In this document: one piece after another, positions 1-6,450 of the stretch
Layout: every line of letters begins with the position of its first letter
Numbering within the stretch: the first letter of the stretch is position 1
NCBI RefSeq assembly: GCF_045063725.1
Contig: NZ_CP173695.1
Strand: one strand, 5' to 3'
From: Sellimonas catena
GTDB taxonomy: Bacteria > Bacillota > Clostridia > Lachnospirales > Lachnospiraceae
Length of the DNA: 64,000 bases
Position numbers and translations under genes: made by a program
Notes under the pieces: model-generated
The model's database searches: none
Told to the model about the DNA's origin: nothing
Seen by the model: the letters and a program-made list of their open reading frames with translations, nothing else

Positions 1-399
1 TTCTTCATTCTTTACTGCGCGGACGCCGTCTACACAGTCAGATCCCCATACTGTTTTCAGCTGAGGCAGTTTTTCCTGCAGCGGGATGAGGAAACGTGCC
101 GGCCATGTTTTGTCAATGCCGAGCGGTTTTTCCGGATCAATATTTTCTGCAATAATGGAGATCTGGTCTTCCATATCTGAGAACCAGACTTCTTCAAATC
201 CTGTATCCTTTACGAAGTAAAGGTAGTTCAGAAGCATGGTGTGCTTTCCGCTTGTTCTGAGAATCAGAGCATATAATCTTTCGCCCGGATTAACCATGAT
301 TCCTGTCAGGAAACGGATGCTCAGCGGATCGGATACGATCAGCTGTGTCAGGCCTTTTTCTTCCATTTTGCTTAATACTCTTGAAATTCTGTCATTCAT
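1..399 (-). CDS. M24-family (Xaa-Pro type) peptidase, N-terminal part
   Basis: The gene runs off the left edge, so only the first 133 residues are seen. They read MNDRISRVLSKMEEKGL, followed by LIVSDPLSIRFLTGIMVNPG. This is the creatinase/prolidase N-terminal domain that precedes the metal-binding 'pita-bread' domain of Xaa-Pro dipeptidases and aminopeptidases. These cytosolic enzymes cleave X-Pro bonds. The metal ligands lie outside the window, so catalytic competence cannot be judged. The ATG at 399 is preceded by AAAGGAG with about 10 nt spacing. The gene is divergent from the unknown gene at 606. Family assignment is firm; the exact substrate is not. Confidence 0.8.
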   Translation of the reverse strand, partial: MNDRISRVLSKMEEKGLTQLIVSDPLSIRFLTGIMVNPGERLYALILRTSGKHTMLLNYLYFVKDTGFEEVWFSDMEDQISIIAENIDPEKPLGIDKTWPARFLIPLQEKLPQLKTVWGSDCVDGVRAVKNEE

Positions 400-605
400 T
401 GGTAATATGCTCCTTTCGTATTGCTAACATACTCTGGGAATATTATAGCACAGATAGGGAAGAACTCAACTGTTTTTTGTGCATATTGTTTATACTGTAG
501 TATGAAAAATTATGATGGTAAAAATTAAAAAATCTTAAGGAAAGCTTCCTTGTTTCTCCGGAGCGGTTTCGATATACTGACACCACAAACGGAAGGAGGG
601 ATTCA

Positions 606-1244
606 ATGAAAAAGAAAAAGCTGGAGCTGCCCGTTCTTTGGATGGAACAGACGGAGGGAACGGACGAATGGTATGTAGGAATGCATTATGGAGGCGGTCC
701 TTATGAGATCTATGAGGCAGAAGATATGATCAGTATGGGCCTTGGTTTTTCCGGAAATCAGATTTATTTCATTCACTATCCGGATGGAGAAGTTTATGCC
801 CCTTTGAAAAAGAAAGAAAATGTCTATTATGAAAGGCCGGTATGGGATGAAGACAGGTTTGGAATTGCGGCAGTAGATTTTGGAAAAAGAGAAGTGATCA
901 TTTACTCCTTTATGCCTGGAAAAGAAGTACAAATCCTTCATAAGATTCCGCTTACAGATATCCATGACTGTTATAATCTTAGAATAGAAGCCTCCCCGTT
1001 GACACTTAGCCGACAGAAAGATCAGGTCTATGAGATTCTTTGGCCGGAGAAAAAAAGATTTGCAGTTAAAGAAAACGACAGTATGATTTATCGGGACGGA
1101 AATACGCTGTATTTTTCCAGGTGGGCGGAGACACCGGAATATCTGGAGTATGTTGTAGCTGTAAATGTTGAAACGGGAGAAGAAATCAGCGTGGAGAAAG
1201 GAAATTTATACCGGATGCCGGATGGAAGTTTCTGGCTTGTTTAA
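606..1244 (+). CDS. Hypothetical protein, 212 aa
   Basis: I do not recognise this protein. It starts with a lysine-rich MKKKKLELP and has no signal peptide or membrane segment. It is rich in aromatic and acidic residues, with alternating short strands such as GNQIYFIHYPDGEVYAPL, DFGKREVIIYS and DGNTLYFSRWAE. That pattern suggests a beta-rich, perhaps propeller-like fold. The ATG is preceded by GGAAGGAGGG, a strong ribosome binding site. It is a single-gene unit that converges on purC, with a long hairpin (1276-1340) between the two stops. Confidence 0.7.
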   Translation: MKKKKLELPVLWMEQTEGTDEWYVGMHYGGGPYEIYEAEDMISMGLGFSGNQIYFIHYPDGEVYAPLKKKENVYYERPVWDEDRFGIAAVDFGKREVIIYSFMPGKEVQILHKIPLTDIHDCYNLRIEASPLTLSRQKDQVYEILWPEKKRFAVKENDSMIYRDGNTLYFSRWAETPEYLEYVVAVNVETGEEISVEKGNLYRMPDGSFWLV

Positions 1245-1275
1245 AAGTGCGCTTTCAGAAAATGATATAACAGAC

Positions 1276-1340
1276 AATGCCTCCACCCCGGATGGAACTG
1301 TGGGTCCATGACCCGGCAGCGCCGAACGGGTGGAGGCATT
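1276..1340. terminator. Long structured hairpin between convergent genes
   Basis: A perfect 13-bp inverted repeat (AATGCCTCCACCC at 1276-1288, its complement at 1328-1340) encloses 39 nt. That insert holds a second hairpin, GGGTC-CAT-GACCC (1302-1314). The right arm is followed by a weak T-rich tract. It lies between the convergent ends of the 606 gene and purC and probably ends transcription from both sides. The large structured loop is not typical of a simple intrinsic terminator. Confidence 0.55.
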
Positions 1341-1369
1341 TTATCAGTTTATAAAGAAGTTTGAAAAGA

Positions 1370-2230
1370 TTACAGTGTCTTTCCTGTCAGCATTTCATAT
1401 CCCTGCAGATAGATGTCGATGGTTTTCTGTACGACATCTTCCGGCAGTGTCCAGTTATTGTCCGGATTTGCTTTCAGCCAGTCGCGTGCGAACTGCTTGT
1501 CAAAGGACGGCTGTCCATGTCCCGGCTCATAACCGTCAGCAGGCCAGAAACGGGAGCTGTCTGGTGTGAGCATCTCATCACCGATCACAATGTTTCCGTC
1601 TTCATCCAGACCAAATTCAAATTTGGTGTCTGCAATAATGATGCCGCGGGTCAAAGCGTAATCTGCGCACTTTTTATAAAGAGCGATGGTATAGTCACGA
1701 AGTTTTGCAGCGTACTCTTCACCTTTGCCAGGGAAATATTTTTCCAGGTGGGCAATGCTCTGCTCATAGGAAATATTTTCGTCGTGTTCACCGATCTCTG
1801 CTTTTGTGGATGGTGTGTAGATTGGCTCCGGCAGTTTGTCAGATTCTACCAGCCCTTCAGGAAGTTTGATGCCGCATACTGTGCCGTCCTTCTGATAGCT
1901 TGCCCAGCCGCTTCCTGTAATATAACCACGGACGATACACTCGATCGGGAGCATGTTCAGTTTCTTGCACATCATGCTGTTGCCGTCAAACTGCGGCTGC
2001 TGGAAAAATTCCGGCATATCTTTTACATCTGTGGAAATCATGTGGTTTGGAAGGATATCTTTTGTCATATCAAACCAGAATTTGGACATCTGAGTCAGTA
2101 CAGTGCCCTTCTTTGTGATCGTATTGTTCAGGATCACATCAAAGCAGCTGATACGGTCAGTAGCGACCATGATCAGGCTGTCACCATTATCATAGATTTC
2201 ACGTACTTTTCCTTCTTTAATCGGTTTCAT
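1370..2230 (-). CDS. purC: Phosphoribosylaminoimidazole-succinocarboxamide (SAICAR) synthase
   Basis: PurC joins CAIR and aspartate, with ATP, to make SAICAR in de novo purine synthesis. The protein is 286 residues and starts MKPIKEGKVREIYDNGD. It continues through the family motifs SLIMVATDRISCFDV, IECIVRGYITGSGW and LPEPIYTPSTKAEIGEHDENIS, and the ATP/metal region IIIADTKFEFGLDEDG. Length and motif order are normal. The frame stays open upstream, but the ATG at 2230 has GAGG before it and matches where the family begins. It is a lone purine gene here; the rest of the pathway is not in the window. Confidence 0.95.
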   Translation of the reverse strand: MKPIKEGKVREIYDNGDSLIMVATDRISCFDVILNNTITKKGTVLTQMSKFWFDMTKDILPNHMISTDVKDMPEFFQQPQFDGNSMMCKKLNMLPIECIVRGYITGSGWASYQKDGTVCGIKLPEGLVESDKLPEPIYTPSTKAEIGEHDENISYEQSIAHLEKYFPGKGEEYAAKLRDYTIALYKKCADYALTRGIIIADTKFEFGLDEDGNIVIGDEMLTPDSSRFWPADGYEPGHGQPSFDKQFARDWLKANPDNNWTLPEDVVQKTIDIYLQGYEMLTGKTL

Positions 2231-2272
2231 TTTACATACCTCGCTTCTTAAGATCTCATTATGTTTACTTCC

Positions 2273-2332
2273 ATATAATAGGATAAGCAGAAACGCGGCA
2301 AATTGCAATCTTTTTCTGATTCTTTTTATACA
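2273..2332. promoter_or_regulatory. Divergent promoter pair, purC (-) and small-ORF/HIRAN/WYL group (+)
   Basis: On the minus strand TTGCCG (2301-2296) and TTATAT (2278-2273), 17 nt apart, can drive purC. On the plus strand TTGCAA (2303-2308) and TATACA (2327-2332), 18 nt apart, can drive the genes from 2403. The two -35 boxes almost touch, so the transcription units may compete. These are consensus-based calls. I saw no purine riboswitch in the purC leader. Confidence 0.45.
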
Positions 2333-2402
2333 GTCGTTTTTATTGGACACCATGAGGGCTAAGATAAAATCAGAAAAAGAAAAGGCGAAGGGAGTGAAAC
2401 AT

Positions 2403-2504
2403 ATGAAAGGATATGTTACGGACAAAGGGTATATGGGACTGGTCGAAGGGCGCTACATTCTCTTCGCCAGCGAAAGAGAGTACTACGATTATATGGAGGA
2501 CTAA
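2403..2504 (+). CDS. Small protein, 33 aa, unknown function
   Basis: A 33-codon frame (MKGYVTDKGYMGLVEGRY..., ending YYDYMED) starts at an ATG with GGGAG about 9 nt upstream. It ends 2 nt before the ATG of the HIRAN gene, so translation is probably coupled. It is soluble, acidic at the C-terminus and very rich in Tyr and Gly. I do not recognise a family. The good ribosome binding site and tight spacing argue that it is real rather than a leader by chance. Confidence 0.6.
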   Translation: MKGYVTDKGYMGLVEGRYILFASEREYYDYMED

Positions 2505-2506
2505 AG

Positions 2507-2881
2507 ATGGGAAAAGTCTATATTACAATTACGGGGATGAAACACTATTTTGGACAGGATTTCCTGAAACCGGGAATGAAAATCGAACTTATCAAAGAAC
2601 CGGACAATGAATATGATAAAGAAGCAATCCGGGCAGAGATTAAGGGGATTGGCAAGATCGGTTATGTGGCGAACAGCCCGTACACGGTTTTTGGAGAAAG
2701 TATGAGTGCGGGAAGAATTTATGACAAGATCGGAGAAACAGCATCTGCCAAGGTGGTATACGTGCTCCATAACGGAGTCATCTGCAAAATCCGAAAAAAG
2801 GATCTGAATGACAGAAAGAAAAAGAAAGAAGAACCGGGCGGAGCAGAGGACGGTTGTGATATACTGGTACATATACCATAA
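2507..2881 (+). CDS. HIRAN domain protein
   Basis: This 124-residue protein is almost entirely one HIRAN domain. Visible hallmarks are the opening strand YITITGMKHYFG, the charged KEPDNEYDKEAIRAEI segment, and IGKIGYVANS followed by VFGESMSAGRIYD. HIRAN domains occur in helicases such as HLTF, where they bind DNA 3' ends, and as stand-alone proteins in bacteria. The C-terminus is a lysine/glutamate tail (RKKDLNDRKKKKEE). It sits between a 33-residue peptide gene and a WYL regulator. A role in nucleic-acid sensing is inference. Confidence 0.8.
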   Translation: MGKVYITITGMKHYFGQDFLKPGMKIELIKEPDNEYDKEAIRAEIKGIGKIGYVANSPYTVFGESMSAGRIYDKIGETASAKVVYVLHNGVICKIRKKDLNDRKKKKEEPGGAEDGCDILVHIP

Positions 2882-2893
2882 GGCCGGAGGAAA

Positions 2894-3892
2894 ATGAGGA
2901 TGCCAAGAGGAATGAACCAGAAGTTTAAGTTATATTATCTCGCGAAAATCATGCTGGAAAAAACCGATGAGGAACATTATATTACAATGCCGGAGATCCT
3001 GAGGGAGCTGGAACGGTATGAAGTGACGGCGGAACGGAAGAGTATCTATACAGATCTGAAAGATCTGGAGAAGCTTGGGATCGAAGTGGAAGGGGAACCG
3101 GTCGGCAAGTCCTACCACTATCACGTGGTGGACCGGCAGTTTGAACTTCCGGAGATGAAACTTCTCGTAGACGCGATCCAGTCCTCGAAATTTATTACAG
3201 CACGGAAATCACGGGAACTGATCAAAAAGCTGGAAAGTTTTGTGAGCGAATATGACGCAAGAAAGCTTCAGCGTCAGGTCCACGTATCCGGGCGGATCAA
3301 GGCGATGAATGAAAGTATCTATTATAATGTGGATGAGATTCATCATGCGATTGCTGAGAACCGGAAGATCCGTTTTCACTATTACCAATGGAATACAAAA
3401 AAGGAAATGGAGCTGCGCCGGGGCGGAGAATACTATTGTGTCAGTCCGTGGGGATTGTCCTGGGATGCGGAGAACTATTATCTGATCGGCTATGATTCGG
3501 ACGCAGGGAAGATCAAGCACTACCGTGTGGATAAGATGCTCCATATTCAGATGACAGAGGAACAAAGAGAAGGAGGGGAGATCTACCGGAAGCTGGATCT
3601 TGCATCCTACTCAAGAAAAAGCTTTGGAATGTTTGGCGGAAAAGAGGAGAAAGTAAGACTTCGGGTCAGAAATGATCTTGCGGGAGTCATTATTGACCGG
3701 TTTGGAAAAGAGGTCATGATGGTACCGGGACAGGAAGGATACTTTACGGTTTCCGTAGATGTCAATGTCAGCAGCCAGTTTTTCGGATGGATTTTTGCAC
3801 TCGGCGAGGGGGTGGAAATTCTGGGGCCGGAGTGGGTCAAAGAAGAGATGAAGCGGGAGATCGGGAAAGTGATGGAAATGTATGCAAAGTAG
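2894..3892 (+). CDS. WYL-domain transcriptional regulator
   Basis: The protein has 332 residues. An N-terminal winged helix-turn-helix (about residues 10-70, YYLAKIMLEKT...AERKSIYTDLKDLEKLGIEVEG) is followed by a WYL domain (about 150-230) with the segment YCVSPWGLSWDAENYYLIGYD. A C-terminal WCX-like region (about 245-330) follows. WYL regulators usually sense nucleic-acid or nucleotide ligands and often sit beside DNA-repair or defence genes. The ATG lies 12 nt after the HIRAN stop, with GGAGG before it, so the genes are co-transcribed. The target is unknown. Confidence 0.85.
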   Translation: MRMPRGMNQKFKLYYLAKIMLEKTDEEHYITMPEILRELERYEVTAERKSIYTDLKDLEKLGIEVEGEPVGKSYHYHVVDRQFELPEMKLLVDAIQSSKFITARKSRELIKKLESFVSEYDARKLQRQVHVSGRIKAMNESIYYNVDEIHHAIAENRKIRFHYYQWNTKKEMELRRGGEYYCVSPWGLSWDAENYYLIGYDSDAGKIKHYRVDKMLHIQMTEEQREGGEIYRKLDLASYSRKSFGMFGGKEEKVRLRVRNDLAGVIIDRFGKEVMMVPGQEGYFTVSVDVNVSSQFFGWIFALGEGVEILGPEWVKEEMKREIGKVMEMYAK

Positions 3893-3930
3893 ATCGGGAA
3901 AATGATATCCGTACCATCCAGCCATAAAAG

Positions 3931-3960
3931 AAGGCTGCGCACGCCGCGCAGCCTTTTATC
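3931..3960. terminator. Bidirectional terminator, WYL gene / radical SAM gene
   Basis: A perfect 10-bp stem AAGGCTGCGC/GCGCAGCCTT (3931-3940 and 3946-3955) has a 5-nt loop. It has A-rich sequence before it and T-rich sequence after it, so it works for both convergent genes. Confidence 0.85.
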
Positions 3961-4648
3961 AGTCTCCGACACCAAAGTCGGTATTTTCATACAGCACTTC
4001 TATGGAAGGGTCTTCTTCCAGATACTGGAATTCTTCCAGAAACCATTTAACCAGGTCCTCATCCCGTTTGACATCCGTCGTATTGTTGGTGAAGACGTTG
4101 ATGGTACCGAGTTTGAAGTAACGCTTTAAAAGCGCAATATCGTTTCGGATCATCTCTTTTGTCTGGCCTTTGATTCCTACCATCAGGCACGGGGAGTCAA
4201 AGTAGCGGCTCAGCTCTTCGGCATCCTGAAAGTCCGCATGTTTATTCAGGTAATGTTCTCTGAAGTCGTAATCAAAGGTTTCGGCACCGGTTTTGTAGAC
4301 GATCTGGATTCCAAAGAATTCCCGCATTTCATCCAGACGCTTCCGGTAGATCCAGTGGGCCTCAAAAAAGAGCTTTTGGATGTTCTTTTCCCGGACGATG
4401 TTTCGGATATCCTCCAGTGTTTCTTCTGGAAGTTCAAAGCAGCTTCCGGAATTGATGACTTCCAGAACACCGAATTCTCCGGTGACGTGGGAAAGCACTT
4501 CACGGTTCAGTGCGAGCATGCCTTCTTTGTCTCTGGAATTGTCATCGATGTAATCGCAGAACCGGCATTTGCCCCAGACGCATGGATAGGCTTTCAGAAG
4601 GACGATTTCCCGCTGGTTTTTATTGGTAATTTTACTATAACGATCCAT
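3959..4648 (-). CDS. queL: Radical SAM protein, probable queuine lyase (QueL-like)
   Basis: This 229-residue radical SAM protein has an early cysteine cluster CVWGKCRFCDY (about residues 23-32). The spacing is Cx4Cx2C rather than the canonical Cx3Cx2C. It continues with EVINSGSCFELPEETL and FFEAHWIYRKRL. In Clostridioides difficile a queuine lyase, QueL, converts queuine to preQ1. It works with a queuosine nucleoside hydrolase, QueK, and an ECF transporter. The same three kinds of gene, in order and overlapping, are present here behind a preQ1 riboswitch, which is the main ground for this name. The start at 4648 overlaps the transporter gene by 14 nt and has AAAGGA upstream. It could instead be another YgiQ-like radical SAM enzyme, but context makes that less likely. 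Confidence 0.75.
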   Translation of the reverse strand: MDRYSKITNKNQREIVLLKAYPCVWGKCRFCDYIDDNSRDKEGMLALNREVLSHVTGEFGVLEVINSGSCFELPEETLEDIRNIVREKNIQKLFFEAHWIYRKRLDEMREFFGIQIVYKTGAETFDYDFREHYLNKHADFQDAEELSRYFDSPCLMVGIKGQTKEMIRNDIALLKRYFKLGTINVFTNNTTDVKRDEDLVKWFLEEFQYLEEDPSIEVLYENTDFGVGD

Positions 4649-5228
4649 AATTTCTTTGTCCTTTCTTTAGTACTGCCAGCATGGAAGTTGGCAGCACTCC
4701 AAGTACCAGTACAGACAGGCACAGCATAACAGTCCGGTCCAGATAATCCGTCAGAAGCTGTACACAGAACACGCTTGCCGTCAGATTCAGCCCTGTATGG
4801 TGCAAAAGCTGTACGAGGATAGAAGAACCGGAGGAAGTAATTCCGCCGAACAGAAATGCGGTGATGGAAGCGGAAACAATCGTTCCAGGAACCGTTACTG
4901 CCACAGCGTACAGTAGAATCAGGTATTTTCCCGTTTTGAAAGATTTCTCGTAAAAGAGGAATCCGGCCGCAAGAGCGGTGACCAGCTGAACCGGGAGATA
5001 AAACAGGGAATAGATATCTGTGGTGAATCCGGTCAGAAGCCCGCTTAACAGTCCCGGGATCATTCCGTAAAACGGGCCGAACAACATAGCCGACAAAAAG
5101 GTGCCGAGGGTATCCAGGTACAGAGGGATTCTAAGCAGAAGCGCGATATTTGCCCCGGCAATGTTTAATACGGCAGCCAGAGCAAGGAAGCACATCTGTA
5201 GTACAGTCAGTTTTTTGGGAAATTTCAT
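4635..5228 (-). CDS. ECF transporter S component, probable queuosine/queuine uptake
   Basis: This is a 197-residue hydrophobic protein with about six membrane helices. The segment TLGTFLSAMLFGPFYGMIPGLLSGLLTG has the Gly-rich helix pattern of ECF substrate-binding (S) components. Such proteins need a shared EcfT/EcfA energising module, which is not in this window. Its ATG overlaps the nucleoside hydrolase stop as ATGA, and its own end overlaps the radical SAM start, so the three genes form one tight operon. The substrate is inferred from the preQ1 riboswitch and the two neighbouring enzymes: queuosine, queuine or a related deazapurine. Confidence 0.75.
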   Translation of the reverse strand: MKFPKKLTVLQMCFLALAAVLNIAGANIALLLRIPLYLDTLGTFLSAMLFGPFYGMIPGLLSGLLTGFTTDIYSLFYLPVQLVTALAAGFLFYEKSFKTGKYLILLYAVAVTVPGTIVSASITAFLFGGITSSGSSILVQLLHHTGLNLTASVFCVQLLTDYLDRTVMLCLSVLVLGVLPTSMLAVLKKGQRNYGSL

Positions 5229-6235
5229 GCCGTCACCTCCTCTGTCAGAATCTGGGAAAGCATGTGACGGACAGCCGTTTCGTCTGCGCCAAGCACCCGG
5301 CAGCAGAACAAAAGCCAGAAACGGTACGGATCCGTTTCGGTCAGGATGTGGCTGTTGTGCGGCTTTTTCCAGAATTCGCAGGCATCCACCAGAGTCTGTC
5401 CGTAGCTGATTCCTCCGGTTTCCACTGCTGTATAGGCGTCAAAGCCGCTGCAGATGGAATGATCGGCAAAATAGGCGACAGCAAGCGGGTCGTTGATGAC
5501 GCATCCGATGATGCCTTCCTGCTCCCAGTGGAAGTCCAGATAAAACCGGGTGATCGCTTCGATTTTTCCGCCAAGGAACGGATGAAGCCGTTTCATGTAC
5601 TCGATCAGGTTTGGAGTCAGGACGATCTTCCGGGTGACGTCGAGTCCGATCATATGAATGTTCTTCCCGGACAGTTCCGGCAAGGAAGCATATGCTTCAA
5701 AGACCTTTGCGGCGGCATCCGGATCACACCAGTAGTTGTACTCCGCCACAGGAGAACAGTTCCCGTGTGATTTGTAAGTGCCTCCCATGGAGACAAGCTC
5801 CTGTATCCGGGCAAATGCTTCCGGAGACCGTTCCAGAAGCCGGGCCAGATTTGTCAGCGGGCCAAGCGCAATGACAGAAACCTGTTCCTCTGATAAAAGC
5901 ACATCAGAAAGATAAGAAACTGCGTCGGCTTCGGCCGGGGAACCTGCCGGATCCGGAAAAGCGGATTCTCCGAGACCGTCCCCGCCGTGGGTATCCATCG
6001 CGTCTACGTATGGCCTTACAAGAGGCTTTGCCTCACCTGCATAGACAGGGATCTCTGTTCTGTTCATCAGTTCAAGGATTTTCAGTGCGTTTTTCACGCC
6101 TTTTTCGACGGGAACATTCCCGCAGACAACTGTGATCCCGATGACGTCAAGTCCCGGAAGGGAAAGAGCCAGCATGAGCGCCAGTGCGTCATCGATTCCT
6201 GGATCGCAGTCCATAATTACTTTTCTTGCATTCAT
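5225..6235 (-). CDS. queK: Inosine-uridine-type nucleoside hydrolase, probable queuosine hydrolase (QueK-like)
   Basis: The protein has 336 residues and opens with the family signature VIMDCDPGIDDALALMLAL, whose aspartates bind Ca2+ and activate water. The DTHGGDGLGE stretch and the VIALGPLTNLARLLE and VSMGGTYKSHGNCSPVAEYN motifs follow. These are typical of ribonucleoside hydrolases. Members of the family split the glycosidic bond of nucleosides; QueK releases queuine from queuosine. First gene of a three-gene operon with an ATGA overlap to the transporter, and the leader holds a preQ1-I riboswitch. That makes a queuosine-type substrate more likely than a common purine or pyrimidine nucleoside. 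The ATG at 6235 follows AAAGGAG. Confidence 0.8.
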   Translation of the reverse strand: MNARKVIMDCDPGIDDALALMLALSLPGLDVIGITVVCGNVPVEKGVKNALKILELMNRTEIPVYAGEAKPLVRPYVDAMDTHGGDGLGESAFPDPAGSPAEADAVSYLSDVLLSEEQVSVIALGPLTNLARLLERSPEAFARIQELVSMGGTYKSHGNCSPVAEYNYWCDPDAAAKVFEAYASLPELSGKNIHMIGLDVTRKIVLTPNLIEYMKRLHPFLGGKIEAITRFYLDFHWEQEGIIGCVINDPLAVAYFADHSICSGFDAYTAVETGGISYGQTLVDACEFWKKPHNSHILTETDPYRFWLLFCCRVLGADETAVRHMLSQILTEEVTA

Positions 6236-6238
6236 TCT

Positions 6239-6276
6239 CCAATCTCCTTTGTTTTTTTGAATTTTGAGATACTTGG
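6239..6276 (-). promoter_or_regulatory. Possible ribosome-site-masking helix of the preQ1 riboswitch
   Basis: On the minus strand CCAA-GTA-TCTC (6276-6266) can pair with GAGATTGG (6246-6239), a 4+4 bp helix with a 3-nt bulge. The second strand overlaps the queK Shine-Dalgarno AAAGGAG. The first strand overlaps the aptamer's A-rich tail, which the folded pseudoknot uses. This would let aptamer folding control ribosome access. The direction of control is not settled by the sequence. Confidence 0.4.
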
Positions 6277-6305
6277 TTTTTTATACTGGGAAGTTCACGA
6301 ACCAG
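6271..6305 (-). ncRNA. preQ1-I riboswitch aptamer
   Basis: Read on the minus strand, the leader has CTGG-TTCGTGAACTTC-CCAG (6305-6286), then TATAAAAAACCAAG. This is the architecture of the class I preQ1 aptamer: a short P1 hairpin with a 10-12 nt loop, then an A-rich tail whose AACC pairs back into the loop to make an H-type pseudoknot. It matches the Thermoanaerobacter aptamer closely in the P1 strands and tail. A TATACAAT box (6330-6323) just upstream gives a transcript starting a few nucleotides before the aptamer. It controls the queK/ECF/queL operon. Confidence 0.8.
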
Positions 6306-6370
6306 TCCGGGCAAATAGCACGATTGTATAAATGCAGAATAAGTATAGCAGAAGAAAGCGGGAAATGGAA

Positions 6371-6404
6371 GAAAAAACAGGCGCAGTTATATATGCGCCT
6401 GTTT
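6371..6404 (-). terminator. Terminator of the aminotransferase-gdhA operon
   Basis: Stem AAACAGGCGCA/TGCGCCTGTTT (6375-6385 and 6394-6404) with an 8-nt loop. On the minus strand it is followed by TTTTTTC, giving a classic intrinsic terminator 47 nt after the gdhA stop. Confidence 0.85.
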
Positions 6405-6450
6405 ATGTAAAAAGTTATATGTTCCACTTTTCTGGAGGATTTTGCTTTTT

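Noticed and set aside
1361..2251. A 296-codon open frame on the plus strand over purC
   Set aside because: Antisense shadow of purC. No ribosome site, and a composition unlike real proteins.
2231..2402. Purine riboswitch or PurR box ahead of purC
   Set aside because: The leader lacks the conserved purine-aptamer core and the short 5' leader cannot hold it.
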